50,257 bases of DNA from Pseudomonadota bacterium (GCA_018819925.1 JAHJPG010000045.1:1-50257); one strand, 5' to 3'; positions 1-10,015 are shown, counted from the stretch's first letter. The notes: generated from the letters alone by a model not told the origin. Translations and numbers: made by a program.

Positions 1-1252
1 CGGGAGAGGGGTCCTTGCCGTCGCCCAACAGGCCCGCCCGGCCGATCTCCAGGCCGCGCAGGCCCTTTTGCAGCGCCTCCTTGAAGGTGCGCCCGATGGC
101 CATGGTTTCGCCCACGCTCTTCATGGCGGTGGAGAGCACGTCCTCGGCCCCGGGGAATTTCTCGAAGGCCCAGCGGGGAGCCTTGACCACGCAGTAGTCG
201 ATGGTGGGCTCGAAGGAGGCCATGGTTTCCTTGGTGATGTCGTTGGGCAGCTCGTCCAGGGTGTAGCCGATGGCCAGTTTGGCGGCGATCTTGGCTATGG
301 GGAAGCCGGTGGCCTTGGAGGCCAGGGCGCTGCTGCGGCTCACCCGGGGGTTCATTTCGATCACCACCAGGTCGCCGTCGGCCGGGTTGACCGCGAATTG
401 CACGTTGGAGCCGCCGGTCTCCACCCCGATCTCGCGCATGATGGCGATGGAGGCGTCGCGCATCTTCTGGTATTCGCGGTCGCTCAGGGTCTGGGCCGGG
501 GCCACGGTGATGGAGTCGCCGGTGTGCACCCCCATGGGGTCCAGGTTCTCGATGGAGCAGACGATGACCACGTTGTCCTTGCGGTCGCGCATCACCTCCA
601 GCTCGAATTCCTTCCAGCCCAGCACCGACTCCTCGATCATAACCTCGTGGGTGAAGCTGGCCGACAGGCCATGGGCCGCGGTGCGCTCCAGGTCCTCGCG
701 GTTGTAGGCCACGCCGCCGCCGGTGCCGCCCAGGGTGAAGGCGGGGCGCACCACCACCGGGTAGCCGATGCGCTCGGCCGCAGCCATTACCGAGGGCAGG
801 TCCCGGCAGATGTCGCTCTCGGGCACCCTGAGGCCGATGTTGTTCATGGCCTCGCGGAACAGCTCGCGGCTTTCGGCCTTTTTGATCACCTCCGGGGTGG
901 CGGCGATCATCTCGATGCCCAGGCGCTCCAATATTCCGGTTTCGGCCACCATCAGGGCGGTGTTGAGCGCGGTCTGGCCGCCCAGGGTGGGCAGGATGGC
1001 GTCGGGCCGCTCGGCCTTGAGCACCTCGATGACCACCTCGGGGGTGATGGGCTCCACGTAGGTGCGGTCGGCCATCTCCGGGTCGGTCATGATGGTGGCC
1101 GGATTGGAGTTGACCAGCACCACCTCCAGGCCCTCTTCCCGGAGGGCCTTCACCGCCTGGGTGCCCGAGTAGTCGAACTCGCAGGCCTGGGAGATGATGA
1201 TTGGCCCGGAGCCGATGATCATGATTTTTTTAAGGTCGGTGCGTTTGGGCAT
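1..1252 (-). CDS. carB: Carbamoyl-phosphate synthase large subunit, N-terminal part (cut by left edge)
   Basis: Carbamoyl-phosphate synthase large chain makes carbamoyl phosphate from bicarbonate, ATP and the ammonia delivered by CarA, feeding pyrimidine and arginine synthesis in the cytoplasm. About 417 codons are present; the protein continues off the left edge (family length about 1070). It starts [18 protein letters not shown], the family N-terminus, followed by the first ATP-grasp half: [11 protein letters not shown] near residue 85, [10 protein letters not shown] near 175 and [19 protein letters not shown] near 300. The ATG at 1252 matches the family start. carA lies upstream on the same strand but 287 bp away, a wider gap than usual for a carAB pair. 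Identification is secure. Confidence 0.96.
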   Translation of the reverse strand, partial: MPKRTDLKKIMIIGSGPIIISQACEFDYSGTQAVKALREEGLEVVLVNSNPATIMTDPEMADRTYVEPITPEVVIEVLKAERPDAILPTLGGQTALNTALMVAETGILERLGIEMIAATPEVIKKAESRELFREAMNNIGLRVPESDICRDLPSVMAAAERIGYPVVVRPAFTLGGTGGGVAYNREDLERTAAHGLSASFTHEVMIEESVLGWKEFELEVMRDRKDNVVIVCSIENLDPMGVHTGDSITVAPAQTLSDREYQKMRDASIAIMREIGVETGGSNVQFAVNPADGDLVVIEMNPRVSRSSALASKATGFPIAKIAAKLAIGYTLDELPNDITKETMASFEPTIDYCVVKAPRWAFEKFPGAEDVLSTAMKSVGETMAIGRTFKEALQKGLRGLEIGRAGLLGDGKDPSP

Positions 1253-1395
1253 GGCAGTCGGTTGTCTTTTCCCAGCGAGTTTTCACGCGATACGCATGTC
1301 GGCAAGCGGCGGGTTGTCGCGCCAACTTCCCGTTTTTGATACCCGTTTAGTTTACCCCTGGCGAGGGGGTTGTCCCGCCCCGATTCACGGCGAAC

Positions 1396-1461
1396 TTAGC
1401 GCCAACCCCTGTGCCGCCAGCGCCGGGGGTGGTATCGGTCCACCAGCATGGCCTTGGGCAT
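1396..1461 (-). other. Possible 21-codon Arg-rich leader ORF between carA and carB
   Basis: The 287-bp gap between carA and carB (1253-1539) holds no long gene. On the coding strand a 21-codon ORF opens with ATG at 1461 and stops with TAA at 1396. It encodes six arginines and two tryptophans, clustered in its second half. No well-spaced Shine-Dalgarno precedes it, so translation is doubtful. I list it because arginine is an end product of carAB and Arg-rich leader peptides are a known regulatory device; this assignment is speculative. Confidence 0.15.
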
Positions 1462-1539
1462 TCCCAGGGGCGAGGCCGGTCCCCGGTGGCTAGCTGGTTT
1501 TGGAAGCGCTCACAAGGCTTCCCGGATCCCTACTTTCGT

Positions 1540-2700
1540 CTAAGCCAGGGGCGCCTTGGTCCGCATCATCTCCTGGAAGCGGTCGAACAAGTAGTCCGCG
1601 TCATGGGGCCCCGGCGCGGCTTCGGGGTGGTATTGCACGCAAAACAACGGCACCTGGCGGTGGGCCAGCCCTTCCAGGGTGCGGTCGTTTATGTTCAAGT
1701 GGGTCATCACCACCTGGGGGTCGTCGATGGTGTCGGCGTCCACGCAGAACCCGTGGTTCTGGCTGGTGATCTCCACCTTGCTGGTTTTGAGGTCCATGAC
1801 CGGCTGGTTGGCGCCCCGGTGGCCGAACTTCAGCTTGAAGGTCTTGCCGCCCAGGGCCTGGCCGATCATCTGGTGGCCCAGGCAGATGCCGAAGATGGGG
1901 GCGCGGCCCAGCAGGTTCTTGACCGTGTCCACCACGTAGGTAACCGCCGCCGGGTCGCCGGGGCCATTGCTCAGAAACACGCCGTCGGGCTGAAGCCCGA
2001 GTATGGTTTCGGCCGGGGTGGAAGCGGGGACCACGATGAGCTTGTTGCCCCGTTGCGCCAGGCGGCGCAGGATGTTGTACTTGATGCCGCAGTCCAGGCA
2101 GACCACACGGTGGCTGCCCTCGCCGCCGGCCCAAAGCTCCTCGGGGTCAAAATCGCCGCTCAGGTCCAAATCCGGACCGGGCCGGCCGTCCAGCCAGCGG
2201 TAGGGCTGTTGGCAGGTGACTTCCTTTACCAAGTCCACGCCCACCAAGCCGGGGCTGGCCTGGGCCTTGGCGGCCAGGCTGGCCGGGTCCAGGTCCTGGG
2301 TGGAGAGCACTCCGCGCATGGCCCCCCGGATGCGCAGATGGCGGGTGAGGGCCCGGGTGTCCAGGCCTTCAACTCCCATGACCCCGGCCTCTTCCAGATA
2401 ATCCCCCAGGTTCTGGCTGGAGCGGAAGTTGGAAGGAAACTCTTGGTATTCCTTGACCAAAAAGGCGCTGACCCGCACCTCGTGGCTTTCCGGGTCCTCG
2501 GAATTGACGCCGTAGTTGCCGATGAGGGGGTAGGTCATGGCCAGCATCTGCCCCTTGTAGGAGGGGTCGGTGATGGCTTCCTGGTAGCCGGTCATGGAGG
2601 TGTTGAAACATACCTCGGCCGCCACCTCGCCAGAACCGGCGAAGGTGCGGCAGGGGAAGCTGGTTCCGTCTTCCAAAACTAGTAGGGCATCTAGGGCCAC
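1540..2700 (-). CDS. carA: Carbamoyl-phosphate synthase small (glutaminase) subunit
   Basis: This is the glutamine amidotransferase subunit that hydrolyses glutamine and channels ammonia to CarB. The 386-aa length is normal. The N-terminal CPSase small domain contains [17 protein letters not shown] (32-48). The class-I amidotransferase domain carries SNGPGDP (244-250), the nucleophile Cys273 in GICLGHQ, and the His358/Glu360 dyad in QYHPE. The start is GTG at 2700, preceded by AAGGAA on the minus strand. It overlaps the 3' end of the upstream 414-aa gene by 10 bp, suggesting translational coupling. Confidence 0.96.
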   Translation of the reverse strand: MALDALLVLEDGTSFPCRTFAGSGEVAAEVCFNTSMTGYQEAITDPSYKGQMLAMTYPLIGNYGVNSEDPESHEVRVSAFLVKEYQEFPSNFRSSQNLGDYLEEAGVMGVEGLDTRALTRHLRIRGAMRGVLSTQDLDPASLAAKAQASPGLVGVDLVKEVTCQQPYRWLDGRPGPDLDLSGDFDPEELWAGGEGSHRVVCLDCGIKYNILRRLAQRGNKLIVVPASTPAETILGLQPDGVFLSNGPGDPAAVTYVVDTVKNLLGRAPIFGICLGHQMIGQALGGKTFKLKFGHRGANQPVMDLKTSKVEITSQNHGFCVDADTIDDPQVVMTHLNINDRTLEGLAHRQVPLFCVQYHPEAAPGPHDADYLFDRFQEMMRTKAPLA

Positions 2701-3935
2701 TGGCTATTTTCCTTAAGCTTGTGAACCACTTGGGAGTGATCCAACGGGCTTAACTCCGTTACGATAAACTCGCGCACCGCCTCCCCGGGAGGCGTGCCTT
2801 GTTTGTAACACAGAAAGGCGGTTTTTACACCCATGGCCTGGGCCGCCCGGCTGGCCAACAGTGGCCAGATCACGCCCAGGTCGCCGGTGAGGGGCAGGGC
2901 CCCGGGCAGGCGGGCGAAGCCGCTCATTTCCATGCGGAAAGGCAGCTTTAGGCCGGTTGCCTTGGGACGGCCCTGGTCTATGGCCTGGGCCACCGCCTGG
3001 TCCTCGCGCTGCAGTCGCCAGGCCCGCTCCAGGTTGGGGTCCAGGTCGATGCGCACCACCGCCTTGCGCTCCAGGCTGAAGGTGTCCATGCCCTCGTGGC
3101 GGGCCCACAGGCCGTGCCCGCTGTGCAGCTCAAAGGGGCCGTCGTGGATCTCCTGGGTGAGCGCCACCCCGCTTTCGATTATCATATCCGCCGAAGCCAA
3201 CAGAGCGGCCACCCGGGCAGAGCGGGCGGATATGCTGATGGAGTCGCCCACCGCCAGGCCCACCTGGCCCCCACCCACCAGTTGGGGCACGGTGACCAGG
3301 CAGGGCACCCCCCGGCGGGCGCAGGCGCCCAGCATGGTCAGGGAGTCGCAGCCCAGGCCGGCCACCGCCTCCAAGGGCAGTCCCGCCGCCCGGGCCAGGG
3401 GCTCCAGCCGCCTGGCGATGCGCTCCACCCACAAGCCGGTGGGATAGGCCAGGTTGCCGGCCACCTTTATAATCTCGTTGCCCGGGGCCGAAACCATCCG
3501 GCGGTATAGATCGCGGTCGATGATGGTCTGCCGGGCCAAATTGGTGAGTTGCTCCGGGCCGAGCAGGGCCACCTCCACCTTGCCGTCGGCGGGCAAGGCC
3601 CCCGGGTCCAGGCCCAGCTTGGCCCCCTCCACCCGGCGCACCCGCTCCAAGACCCCGGCCATCTCGTGGCCCACCACCGCGCTGGAGGTGAGCACTCCGT
3701 CCACCAGGCCCAGGCGCACCAGCTCGGCCACCATGCAGGTGGCTCCTTCGTGCAGATTGGGGCCCGAGCCGGTGGCCACCACCACCCGGCCCCCGGCCTC
3801 CTTCACCTGAGCCCACAAGCGCACCACCCGGCTCAGGCGGCGCTTGGTCTCGGGGTCCAGGGTCTTGGCCAACTGAGCAAGGGCGGCCTGGCTCACCAGG
3901 GGGCGGGAAGTTAGTTGGGGCTGATGCTTGGGCAT
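2691..3935 (-). CDS. Conserved hypothetical protein, 414 aa, overlapping carA
   Basis: I do not recognise this family with confidence. It is 414 aa, has no signal peptide or membrane segment, and looks like a soluble alpha/beta protein. Visible blocks are [15 protein letters not shown] (about 50-64), [16 protein letters not shown] (about 84-99), a glycine-rich [21 protein letters not shown] (about 218-238), and [20 protein letters not shown] (about 262-281). The GSGPxxHxGA block is loosely reminiscent of the deoxyhypusine-synthase-like/TIGR00300 NAD-binding fold, a weak resemblance only. It sits 7 bp after waaA and overlaps carA by 10 bp, so it is almost certainly translated in a waaA-orf-carA unit. 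Confidence 0.75.
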   Translation of the reverse strand: MPKHQPQLTSRPLVSQAALAQLAKTLDPETKRRLSRVVRLWAQVKEAGGRVVVATGSGPNLHEGATCMVAELVRLGLVDGVLTSSAVVGHEMAGVLERVRRVEGAKLGLDPGALPADGKVEVALLGPEQLTNLARQTIIDRDLYRRMVSAPGNEIIKVAGNLAYPTGLWVERIARRLEPLARAAGLPLEAVAGLGCDSLTMLGACARRGVPCLVTVPQLVGGGQVGLAVGDSISISARSARVAALLASADMIIESGVALTQEIHDGPFELHSGHGLWARHEGMDTFSLERKAVVRIDLDPNLERAWRLQREDQAVAQAIDQGRPKATGLKLPFRMEMSGFARLPGALPLTGDLGVIWPLLASRAAQAMGVKTAFLCYKQGTPPGEAVREFIVTELSPLDHSQVVHKLKENSQWP

Positions 3936-3942
3936 TGCTGGC

Positions 3943-5241
3943 TTATGCTCCTCGCTTGGCCAAGGCGTCCAGGATGTGACCCGCCGCAGCCCGGGCCGCT
4001 CCGGACCAGCCCTCCACCACCAGGCGGGCGGCCCGGCCCATGGCGTCGGCCCGCTCCGGTTCAGCGAGCAGGGCGCTCCACCAGGCGGCCAACTCTTCGG
4101 CGTTACTTATTTTGCGGGATGCACCCGCCCGCTCAAGGGTCTGGGCGGCGTCCAGGAAATCGGCCATGTCCGGGCCATAAGCCACTGGCACCCCCCAGGC
4201 GGCGGGCTCCATGGGGTTCTGCCCGCCCAGCGGCGCCAGGGAGGCCCCCACAAAGGCGGCCGTTGCCAGGCCGTACAGGGTCAGGAGTTGGCCCATGGCG
4301 TCCACCACCACCACTTTGGTTTCGGCCCGCCGGGGCTGGGCGGGGCCAAGGTCGCTCCAGGCCTGGGCGCTCAGGCCCAGGTCCCGGCTGGCGGCCAACC
4401 AGCGGGGAGCTTTCTCCACGTGGCGTGGGGCCACGGCCAGCACCGCATCTGGGTGCTGCGCCAAGACTCGCTTGAAGGCCCCCAGCACCGCCTGCTCCTC
4501 GCCGGAGCGCACGCTGCCGGCCACCAGCAGGGGAGCCCCGGCCAGAGCCAAACGCCCAGCCAACGGCTCCGGGTCCAGGGCGGCCACCCGCTGGGCCAGC
4601 CCGGCGTACTTGGCGTTGCCCTCCACCCGCACCCGCTCCGGCGGCGCGCCCAGGGTCTTGGCCCGCTGTGCGTCCTCCGGGCCGATCATGCTGAGGAGAG
4701 CGAAGCGCTCCAAACAACCGGCCACCAGGGTCCGGGCCTTCATATAGCGCGGGAAGCTGCGCGGGCTGATGCGGCCGTTGAGTAGCAGCAGTTCGCAGCC
4801 GCGATTATCCAGCCAGGCCAGGAAGTTGGGCCAAAGCTCCGTCTCCAGGGAGGCGTAGACCTGGGGCCGCACCCTTTGCCAGGCCCCGGCCACGGCCCAG
4901 GGGGCCTCCAGGGGGAAGGGCAACACCCGGGCCCGGCCCGCGAAAAGCTCGGCCGCCCGCTCCAGGCCCTTGGCCGTGGATGAGCTGACGCTGAGTTCTA
5001 TCTCCGGCCGCCGAGCCCACAGCTCGTCGGCCACGGCCTGGGCCACGGCCACCTCGCCCACGCTCACCGCCTGTAGCCACACCCGAGGGCCCTTGCCCGC
5101 TGGGCGCTGGTCGCGGTAGAGCCCCAAACGGGGCCACAGCTCGCCCCAGCGCCGGGCCAGGCGCGAGCCAAGCCACAGGCCGGGCAACGCGGTGCCGGCC
5201 AGGCCCAAGGCCAGGTTGTAAGCTATCAGGGATTTGCGCAT
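3943..5241 (-). CDS. waaA: 3-deoxy-D-manno-octulosonic acid (Kdo) transferase
   Basis: WaaA/KdtA transfers Kdo from CMP-Kdo to lipid IVA at the inner face of the cytoplasmic membrane during lipopolysaccharide synthesis. With the ATG at 5241 the protein is 432 aa, a typical length. The N-terminus has a hydrophobic anchor (SLIAYNLALGLAGTALPG), then the family motifs SVGEVAVAQ (catalytic-Glu region), ETELWPN in the acceptor domain, GSVRSGEEQAVL, and the CMP-Kdo-binding stretch GGQNPMEPAAWGVPVAYGP. The frame stays open 16 codons further upstream, but that start lacks a ribosome-binding site and would precede the membrane anchor. The gene implies an LPS-bearing Gram-negative. Confidence 0.93.
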   Translation of the reverse strand: MRKSLIAYNLALGLAGTALPGLWLGSRLARRWGELWPRLGLYRDQRPAGKGPRVWLQAVSVGEVAVAQAVADELWARRPEIELSVSSSTAKGLERAAELFAGRARVLPFPLEAPWAVAGAWQRVRPQVYASLETELWPNFLAWLDNRGCELLLLNGRISPRSFPRYMKARTLVAGCLERFALLSMIGPEDAQRAKTLGAPPERVRVEGNAKYAGLAQRVAALDPEPLAGRLALAGAPLLVAGSVRSGEEQAVLGAFKRVLAQHPDAVLAVAPRHVEKAPRWLAASRDLGLSAQAWSDLGPAQPRRAETKVVVVDAMGQLLTLYGLATAAFVGASLAPLGGQNPMEPAAWGVPVAYGPDMADFLDAAQTLERAGASRKISNAEELAAWWSALLAEPERADAMGRAARLVVEGWSGAARAAAGHILDALAKRGA

Positions 5242-5329
5242 TGCCGCCCGCCAGCCGCAAGAGGCCGGATATTCAAAAGGTTCCACCATTTATAGCGGCG
5301 ACGCTCCGGCTCGTCAAGGAGCGCCGGAC

Positions 5330-6157
5330 TCACTCCTGGTTCATGGGGCTGGGCAGGCTGGGGCGCGCCGATAAAAAGTCCAGCAGTATGGCGTTGATGA
5401 GCCAGGGCCGCTCCAGGGGGCCGTAGTGAGTGACACCCGGAACCACGGCCAACTGCCCACCGGGCAGGGCGCGCACCATGTCCCTGGCGTGGTCCAGGCG
5501 CACCAGGTCGTACTGGCCCAGCAGCACCAAAGTGGGGGCCTCGATGGCGGCCAAATCCTCGGCCAGGAGATTGGGCGAGGATAGCCACATGTCGCGCACC
5601 GTGTCCACCAGGCGGGGCAGGTGCTCCGGCCCCATGGGGGTGTGGGCGGCCAAAAGCTCCCGGTCCTCGGCGGGCAAGCTCTCCCAGGTCATGGACTTGG
5701 CCAGGTTGTAGAACTCGTCCACGTAGCCGCAAACATGGGCGGCGGTGCCGATGAGGGCCAAGCACCCCACCAGCTCGGGGCGGTCCCGTGCCAGGTAAAG
5801 GGCCAGGGCTCCGCCGTCGCTCCAACCCACCACCTTGGCCCGGTTCAGGCCCACCGCCTGCATGAAGGCGGCGGCGTCGGCCGCGTACAGTGGATAGGAG
5901 TGGGGCTGGGGGCAGTCGGCGCTGCGGCCGTGGCCCCGGCGCTCGGGCAGCCACACGCGGTAGTGGGGCATCAGCCCGCAGACCAGGCTGTGCAGCGACT
6001 CAAGGGTCACCAGCCCGCCCATGAGCAAGAGCAGGGGCTCGCCCGAGCCATGCACCTCGTAATAGGTGCGCACCCCGGCGATTTCGACGTACTCGCCGCC
6101 CTGGCCCAGGGTTTGGCCGTCGGGCAGGAGTAGGGGGTTTTGTTCCGTTGCGGTCAT
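5330..6157 (-). CDS. Alpha/beta-fold hydrolase
   Basis: This is a 275-aa single-domain alpha/beta hydrolase of unknown substrate. The nucleophile elbow is GWSDGG (Ser113), the likely acid is Asp217 in GQYDLV, and the histidine is His244 in GVTHYGPLE. An oxyanion-hole MGG sits near 46-48. The ATG at 6157 follows GAGGGA on the coding strand. The gene begins 8 bp after the polA stop codon and probably shares its transcript. The frame stays open far upstream into polA, but that part is only an antisense-free shadow of polA in another frame. Candidate activities are esterase, lactonase or haloperoxidase-like; sequence alone does not decide. Confidence 0.87.
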   Translation of the reverse strand: MTATEQNPLLLPDGQTLGQGGEYVEIAGVRTYYEVHGSGEPLLLLMGGLVTLESLHSLVCGLMPHYRVWLPERRGHGRSADCPQPHSYPLYAADAAAFMQAVGLNRAKVVGWSDGGALALYLARDRPELVGCLALIGTAAHVCGYVDEFYNLAKSMTWESLPAEDRELLAAHTPMGPEHLPRLVDTVRDMWLSSPNLLAEDLAAIEAPTLVLLGQYDLVRLDHARDMVRALPGGQLAVVPGVTHYGPLERPWLINAILLDFLSARPSLPSPMNQE

Positions 6158-6165
6158 GGCTTCCC

Positions 6166-8835
6166 TCAGTGCGCCTCGGCCCAGTTGGCTCCCCAGCCGA
6201 TGTCCACCTTCAGCTCCACGGCCAGCTTGTACACCCCTTCCATCTCCTGGCGCACCCGCTCGGCGAATGGCTCCACCTGCTTGGCCGGCACCTCGAACAC
6301 CAGCTCGTCGTGCACCTGGAGGATCATCAGGGCCTCGGGGTATTCGACGTCGATCATGGCCTGCACCTTGAGCATGGCCAGCTTGATCAGATCCGCCGCC
6401 GTGCCCTGGATGGGGGTGTTCAGCGCGATGCGCTCGGCCCCTTCCCGAGCGATGCGGTTGCTGGAGTTGATTGCCGGCAAAAAGCGCCGCCGCCCCAACA
6501 GGGTGGTCACGTAGCCCTTGTCCCGGGCGCTGGCCAGGTTGGCCTGCTGGAAGGCGGCGATGCCCGCGTAGCGGCCCAGGTACTTGCTGATGATGTCCTG
6601 GGCCTCCTTGTTGCTGACGCCCTGCTCCCTGGCCAAACGGAAGGCGCTCATGCCGTAGAGCACCCCGAAGTTCACCGTCTTGGCCCGGGCGCGCATCTGT
6701 TTGGTCACCAGGCCGGGCATCACGTCGAACAGACGCGCCGCAGTCTGGGTATGCACGTCCAGGCCCTGGGCCATGTCTTCCAAGAGCAGCGGATCGCGGC
6801 TCAGGTGGGCCAGCACCCGGAGCTCGATCTGGGAGTAGTCGGCACTGAGCATGACCATCCCGTCTTCCGGGATGAAGCACTGGCGGATGCGCATGCCCAG
6901 CTCGGTGCGCACCGGGATGTTCTGCAAGTTGGGGTCGCTGGAGGAAAGCCGCCCGGTGGCGGTGACCGCCTGGTTGAAATTGGTATGCACCCTGCCGGTC
7001 TCCGGGTTCACCAAGGCGGGCAGGGTGTCCACGTAGGTGCCCTTGATCTTGCTCAGGGTGCGGTAGTTCAGAAGCTCGGCGGGCAGGGGGTGCTGGGCGG
7101 CCAGGATGGTGAGCACGGTGACGTCGGTGGAATAGCCGGTCTTTTTCTTGGTCTTTTTCACCTGGGGCAGGCCCAGTTCTTCGAAGAGCACCGTGGCCAG
7201 CTGCGACGGGGAGTTCAGGTTGAACTCATGACCGGCCAGCTTGTAGCAGGAGGCCTGCAACTCGGCCAGCAGCCCGCCCAACTCCTTGCCCAGCTCAGTG
7301 AGGGCGTCCACGTCCAGCTTGACCCCGTTCATCTCCAACCGGGCCAACAGCGGCACCAGGGGCATCTCCAGGTCCAGGAACAGGGGCTCCAGACCGGCCT
7401 CTTCCAGGCGGGGGGCCAAGACCCGGGCCGCCTGCCAGGCCACGTCAGCATCCTCGGCGGCATAGGGCGTGGCCTTGTCCAGGGTGGCAAAGGCGAAGCT
7501 TTGGTTCTTGCCGCCCGTTGCCTCCTCGTAGGGGATGACGCTGCGCCCCAAAAACTCGGCGGCAATGGCCGCCAGGCCGTGGGAGGTCTTGCCGGGGTTC
7601 AAGAGGTAGCTGGCCACCATGGTGTCAAAGGCGATGTTGGCCAAAGGCGCGCCCGCCCTGGTGAGCACGATGTGGTCGTACTTGAGGTTCTGGCCGATCT
7701 TGGCCACCTGGGGATCGGCGCACAGGGGGCGCAGCAGATCCAGGGCCGCCTCGCGCTCCATCTGCTTTTCGCCCGGGGCCAGTTGGTGGCCCACGGGCAC
7801 GTACACCGCCTCGCCCTTTTTACAGCACAGGGAAAAGCCCACCAGCTTGGCCAGCATGGGGTCGATGCTGGTGGTCTCGGTGTCGATGGACACCCGGCCC
7901 TTGGCGCGGGCCTTGCCGATCTCGGCCTGGAGTTCTTCGGGCTCCACCACCAGGCGGTAGTTGCCCTCCACCGCCACGGGCTGGGGCGCGAACTGCTTCA
8001 TCAGGGAGGTGAACTCCAACTGGGCCAGCACCGGGGTTATCACCTCCGGGTCCGGCGGGGCCATGGCGAACAGCTCGGGCGAGAACTTCAGCGGCGCATC
8101 GTCGGCCAACCGAGCCAGCTCCCGGCTCATGCGCGCGTCGTCGGCATGGGCCAAGAGGTTTTCCTTGAGCTTGGACTTCTTCATCTCCGGCGCGGCGGCC
8201 AAGACCGAATCCAAATCGCCATGCTGGCCCAACAGCTTCACCGCCGTCTTGGGCCCCACGCCGGGCACGCCGGGGATGTTGTCGGTGCTGTCGCCGGTGA
8301 GCGCTTGCAAATCCACCACCAGCTCCGGAGCCACGCCCATTTTGGCCAGCACCTCGGGCGGTCCCAGGCGGATTTCCTTCATGGTGTCCCACATGATCAC
8401 GTCTTGGCTCACCAGCTGCGACATGTCCTTGTCGCCGGTGACCAGCACCACCTTGTAGCCCTGCTCCGTGGCCTGGCGGGCCAGGGTGGCCATGAGGTCG
8501 TCGGCTTCGTAGCCCTCCATCTCCACGGCCGGGAGGTTCAGGGCGGTCACCACCTGGCGCACCAGGGGCATCTGGGACTTGAGGGCCGGGTCCAGGGGCG
8601 GGCGGTTGGCCTTGTAGGGCTCGTAGAGCTTGTGGCGGAAGGTGGGGCCCTTGGCGTCGTAGACCACGGCCAGATGGCTGGGCTGGGCCTCGTCCAACAC
8701 CTTTAGGAGCATCTGCACGAAGCCGTACACCGCGCCGGTGGGCACCCCGCCGCTGGTGGTCAGATTGCGTATGGCGTGGAATGCGCGGTGGATGTAGCTG
8801 GAGGCGTCCAGCAGATATAGGGTGGGCTTGGCCAC
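6166..8835 (-). CDS. polA: DNA polymerase I
   Basis: A full-length 889-aa DNA polymerase I for repair and Okazaki-fragment processing. The 5'-3' exonuclease domain occupies about 1-290 (LLDASSYIHRAFHA at 8-21, VTGDKDMSQLV, GDSTDNIPGVPGVGPKTA near 181-198). The proofreading domain keeps its acidic residues: Asp318/Glu320 in SIDTETT, Asp387 in NLKYD and Asp462 in AEDAD, so it should be active. The polymerase domain has motif A with Asp666 (SADYSQIELR), motif B with Lys719 (RAKTVNFGVLYG) and motif C at 841-844 (VHDE). The ATG start at 8835 fits the family N-terminus. Confidence 0.97.
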   Translation of the reverse strand: MAKPTLYLLDASSYIHRAFHAIRNLTTSGGVPTGAVYGFVQMLLKVLDEAQPSHLAVVYDAKGPTFRHKLYEPYKANRPPLDPALKSQMPLVRQVVTALNLPAVEMEGYEADDLMATLARQATEQGYKVVLVTGDKDMSQLVSQDVIMWDTMKEIRLGPPEVLAKMGVAPELVVDLQALTGDSTDNIPGVPGVGPKTAVKLLGQHGDLDSVLAAAPEMKKSKLKENLLAHADDARMSRELARLADDAPLKFSPELFAMAPPDPEVITPVLAQLEFTSLMKQFAPQPVAVEGNYRLVVEPEELQAEIGKARAKGRVSIDTETTSIDPMLAKLVGFSLCCKKGEAVYVPVGHQLAPGEKQMEREAALDLLRPLCADPQVAKIGQNLKYDHIVLTRAGAPLANIAFDTMVASYLLNPGKTSHGLAAIAAEFLGRSVIPYEEATGGKNQSFAFATLDKATPYAAEDADVAWQAARVLAPRLEEAGLEPLFLDLEMPLVPLLARLEMNGVKLDVDALTELGKELGGLLAELQASCYKLAGHEFNLNSPSQLATVLFEELGLPQVKKTKKKTGYSTDVTVLTILAAQHPLPAELLNYRTLSKIKGTYVDTLPALVNPETGRVHTNFNQAVTATGRLSSSDPNLQNIPVRTELGMRIRQCFIPEDGMVMLSADYSQIELRVLAHLSRDPLLLEDMAQGLDVHTQTAARLFDVMPGLVTKQMRARAKTVNFGVLYGMSAFRLAREQGVSNKEAQDIISKYLGRYAGIAAFQQANLASARDKGYVTTLLGRRRFLPAINSSNRIAREGAERIALNTPIQGTAADLIKLAMLKVQAMIDVEYPEALMILQVHDELVFEVPAKQVEPFAERVRQEMEGVYKLAVELKVDIGWGANWAEAH

Positions 8836-8863
8836 TATGAGGCTCCCGTTAGTTAGCTAAGGT

Positions 8864-9967
8864 CTACTTAGATGGTTTTCCTAATTCTTCAATCAGTATA
8901 CGGTGGGCACCTTTAAAGTCAGTCTCAAAAAACTTAAACCGATTGTCTGTTTTCAGCCCAGGGCCTAGCAGTTCTTCAAATCGCTCTTTAACGTCGGGAT
9001 CAGGATTGAAAACCCAAAAGTGGCGAATGCTTGCCTCACTAAAGGTTGCAAGTGAAAAGAGGTATCTGAAAAAGATGTCTGTAGGAGGTAAGGAATATCC
9101 AATTACGTAAATTGCCTCGGCATCTGCTAGTGCGTCGGCTGCAGCTTCCCAAACCGGCTCGATTTTTTTATGAAACTCTCGCTTGCTCCACGAAGGAGGG
9201 ACAATAAATGGTCCTTTTATAGTTTTTCCCTCTTCATTTATTTCTTTACGTAACAAACTGCCGATTAATATCGGACTATTATCTGCCTGCCCGATACCTT
9301 TGCTACTTAAAAATTTACCAATACTCCATGCATATATTCCATCCTCTTCGTCATCCGTGTATCCCCAGTTTACCGAACCGTGCAATTTGATTAATTTCCA
9401 GCCCTCTCCTATGTCGTTAGGATCGAGACAATAAGTAATAGGTATTTCGTTCAAATGTAATGCGTAGTCTAGGGCAACATCATAATTGAAGGTAATGATC
9501 GTTGGGGGAGATGGACTTGAGTAAGGAACGTTGCGTTCTTTTTCTATAAAGTGCTTTTCCAAGAAGCCAATAAAATCATAATATGTTCCTTTAAGCTTTT
9601 GAGGTGGAATGGAACGGTTATTTACTCTTGTACTTAAATCAACAGTTACGGCTATTAACTTTTGTATGTTTTCGTATAATTGTTCCAATTCGTTACCACG
9701 AAATGAGCCAAGTCTGCCAAGTAGGAGGCCCATATCGATAATGCTAAAGACTGATTCTATATTATTTAGGTCGATAGACGACTTAAATAGCACTCCTTTG
9801 AGATTGTGGATGGCTTTAAATACTTCCATGAAGGAGATTTGGTCTTCTTCGTTTCGGATCACAAAGGAACTATAAAAATCTCTCGCCCTGTCCAAAAAAT
9901 TGGCCATAACCGGCAGCCCCGCGTCCGCCGAGGCACCCGCGCCCAATATGAAAACAGTCTTATACAC
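8864..9967 (-). CDS. SIR2-like domain protein on an AT-rich island
   Basis: A 367-aa protein with a SIR2-like (Pfam SIR2_2-type) NAD-binding fold. It shows GAGASADAGLP (9-19), TFNYD (159-163), LHGSVNWG (195-202, with the candidate catalytic His196) and VIGYSLPPTD (288-297), then FNPDPD (320-325). Proteins of this class often cleave NAD+ in phage-defence systems, but many are uncharacterised, and no effector partner is adjacent here. The start is GTG at 9967 after a G-rich ribosome-binding site. The gene is visibly AT-rich with AT-ending codons, unlike polA 28 bp downstream and the YkgJ gene upstream, which points to recent horizontal acquisition. Confidence 0.86.
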   Translation of the reverse strand: MYKTVFILGAGASADAGLPVMANFLDRARDFYSSFVIRNEEDQISFMEVFKAIHNLKGVLFKSSIDLNNIESVFSIIDMGLLLGRLGSFRGNELEQLYENIQKLIAVTVDLSTRVNNRSIPPQKLKGTYYDFIGFLEKHFIEKERNVPYSSPSPPTIITFNYDVALDYALHLNEIPITYCLDPNDIGEGWKLIKLHGSVNWGYTDDEEDGIYAWSIGKFLSSKGIGQADNSPILIGSLLRKEINEEGKTIKGPFIVPPSWSKREFHKKIEPVWEAAADALADAEAIYVIGYSLPPTDIFFRYLFSLATFSEASIRHFWVFNPDPDVKERFEELLGPGLKTDNRFKFFETDFKGAHRILIEELGKPSK

Positions 9968-10015
9968 CTAACCCCCCTTACTCCTTCCCAACCATATTGA
10001 AAATCTAGGAGTAGC

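Noticed and set aside
68-1339. Long plus-strand open frame opposite carB
   Set aside because: It is the antisense shadow of carB in high-GC DNA. The product is low-complexity (Gly, His, Ala rich) with no domain, and the minus-strand frame is unmistakably carB.
6148-8706. 852-codon plus-strand open frame opposite polA
   Set aside because: A Gly/His/Gln-rich translation without family features lies antisense to a complete polA; it arises from codon bias.
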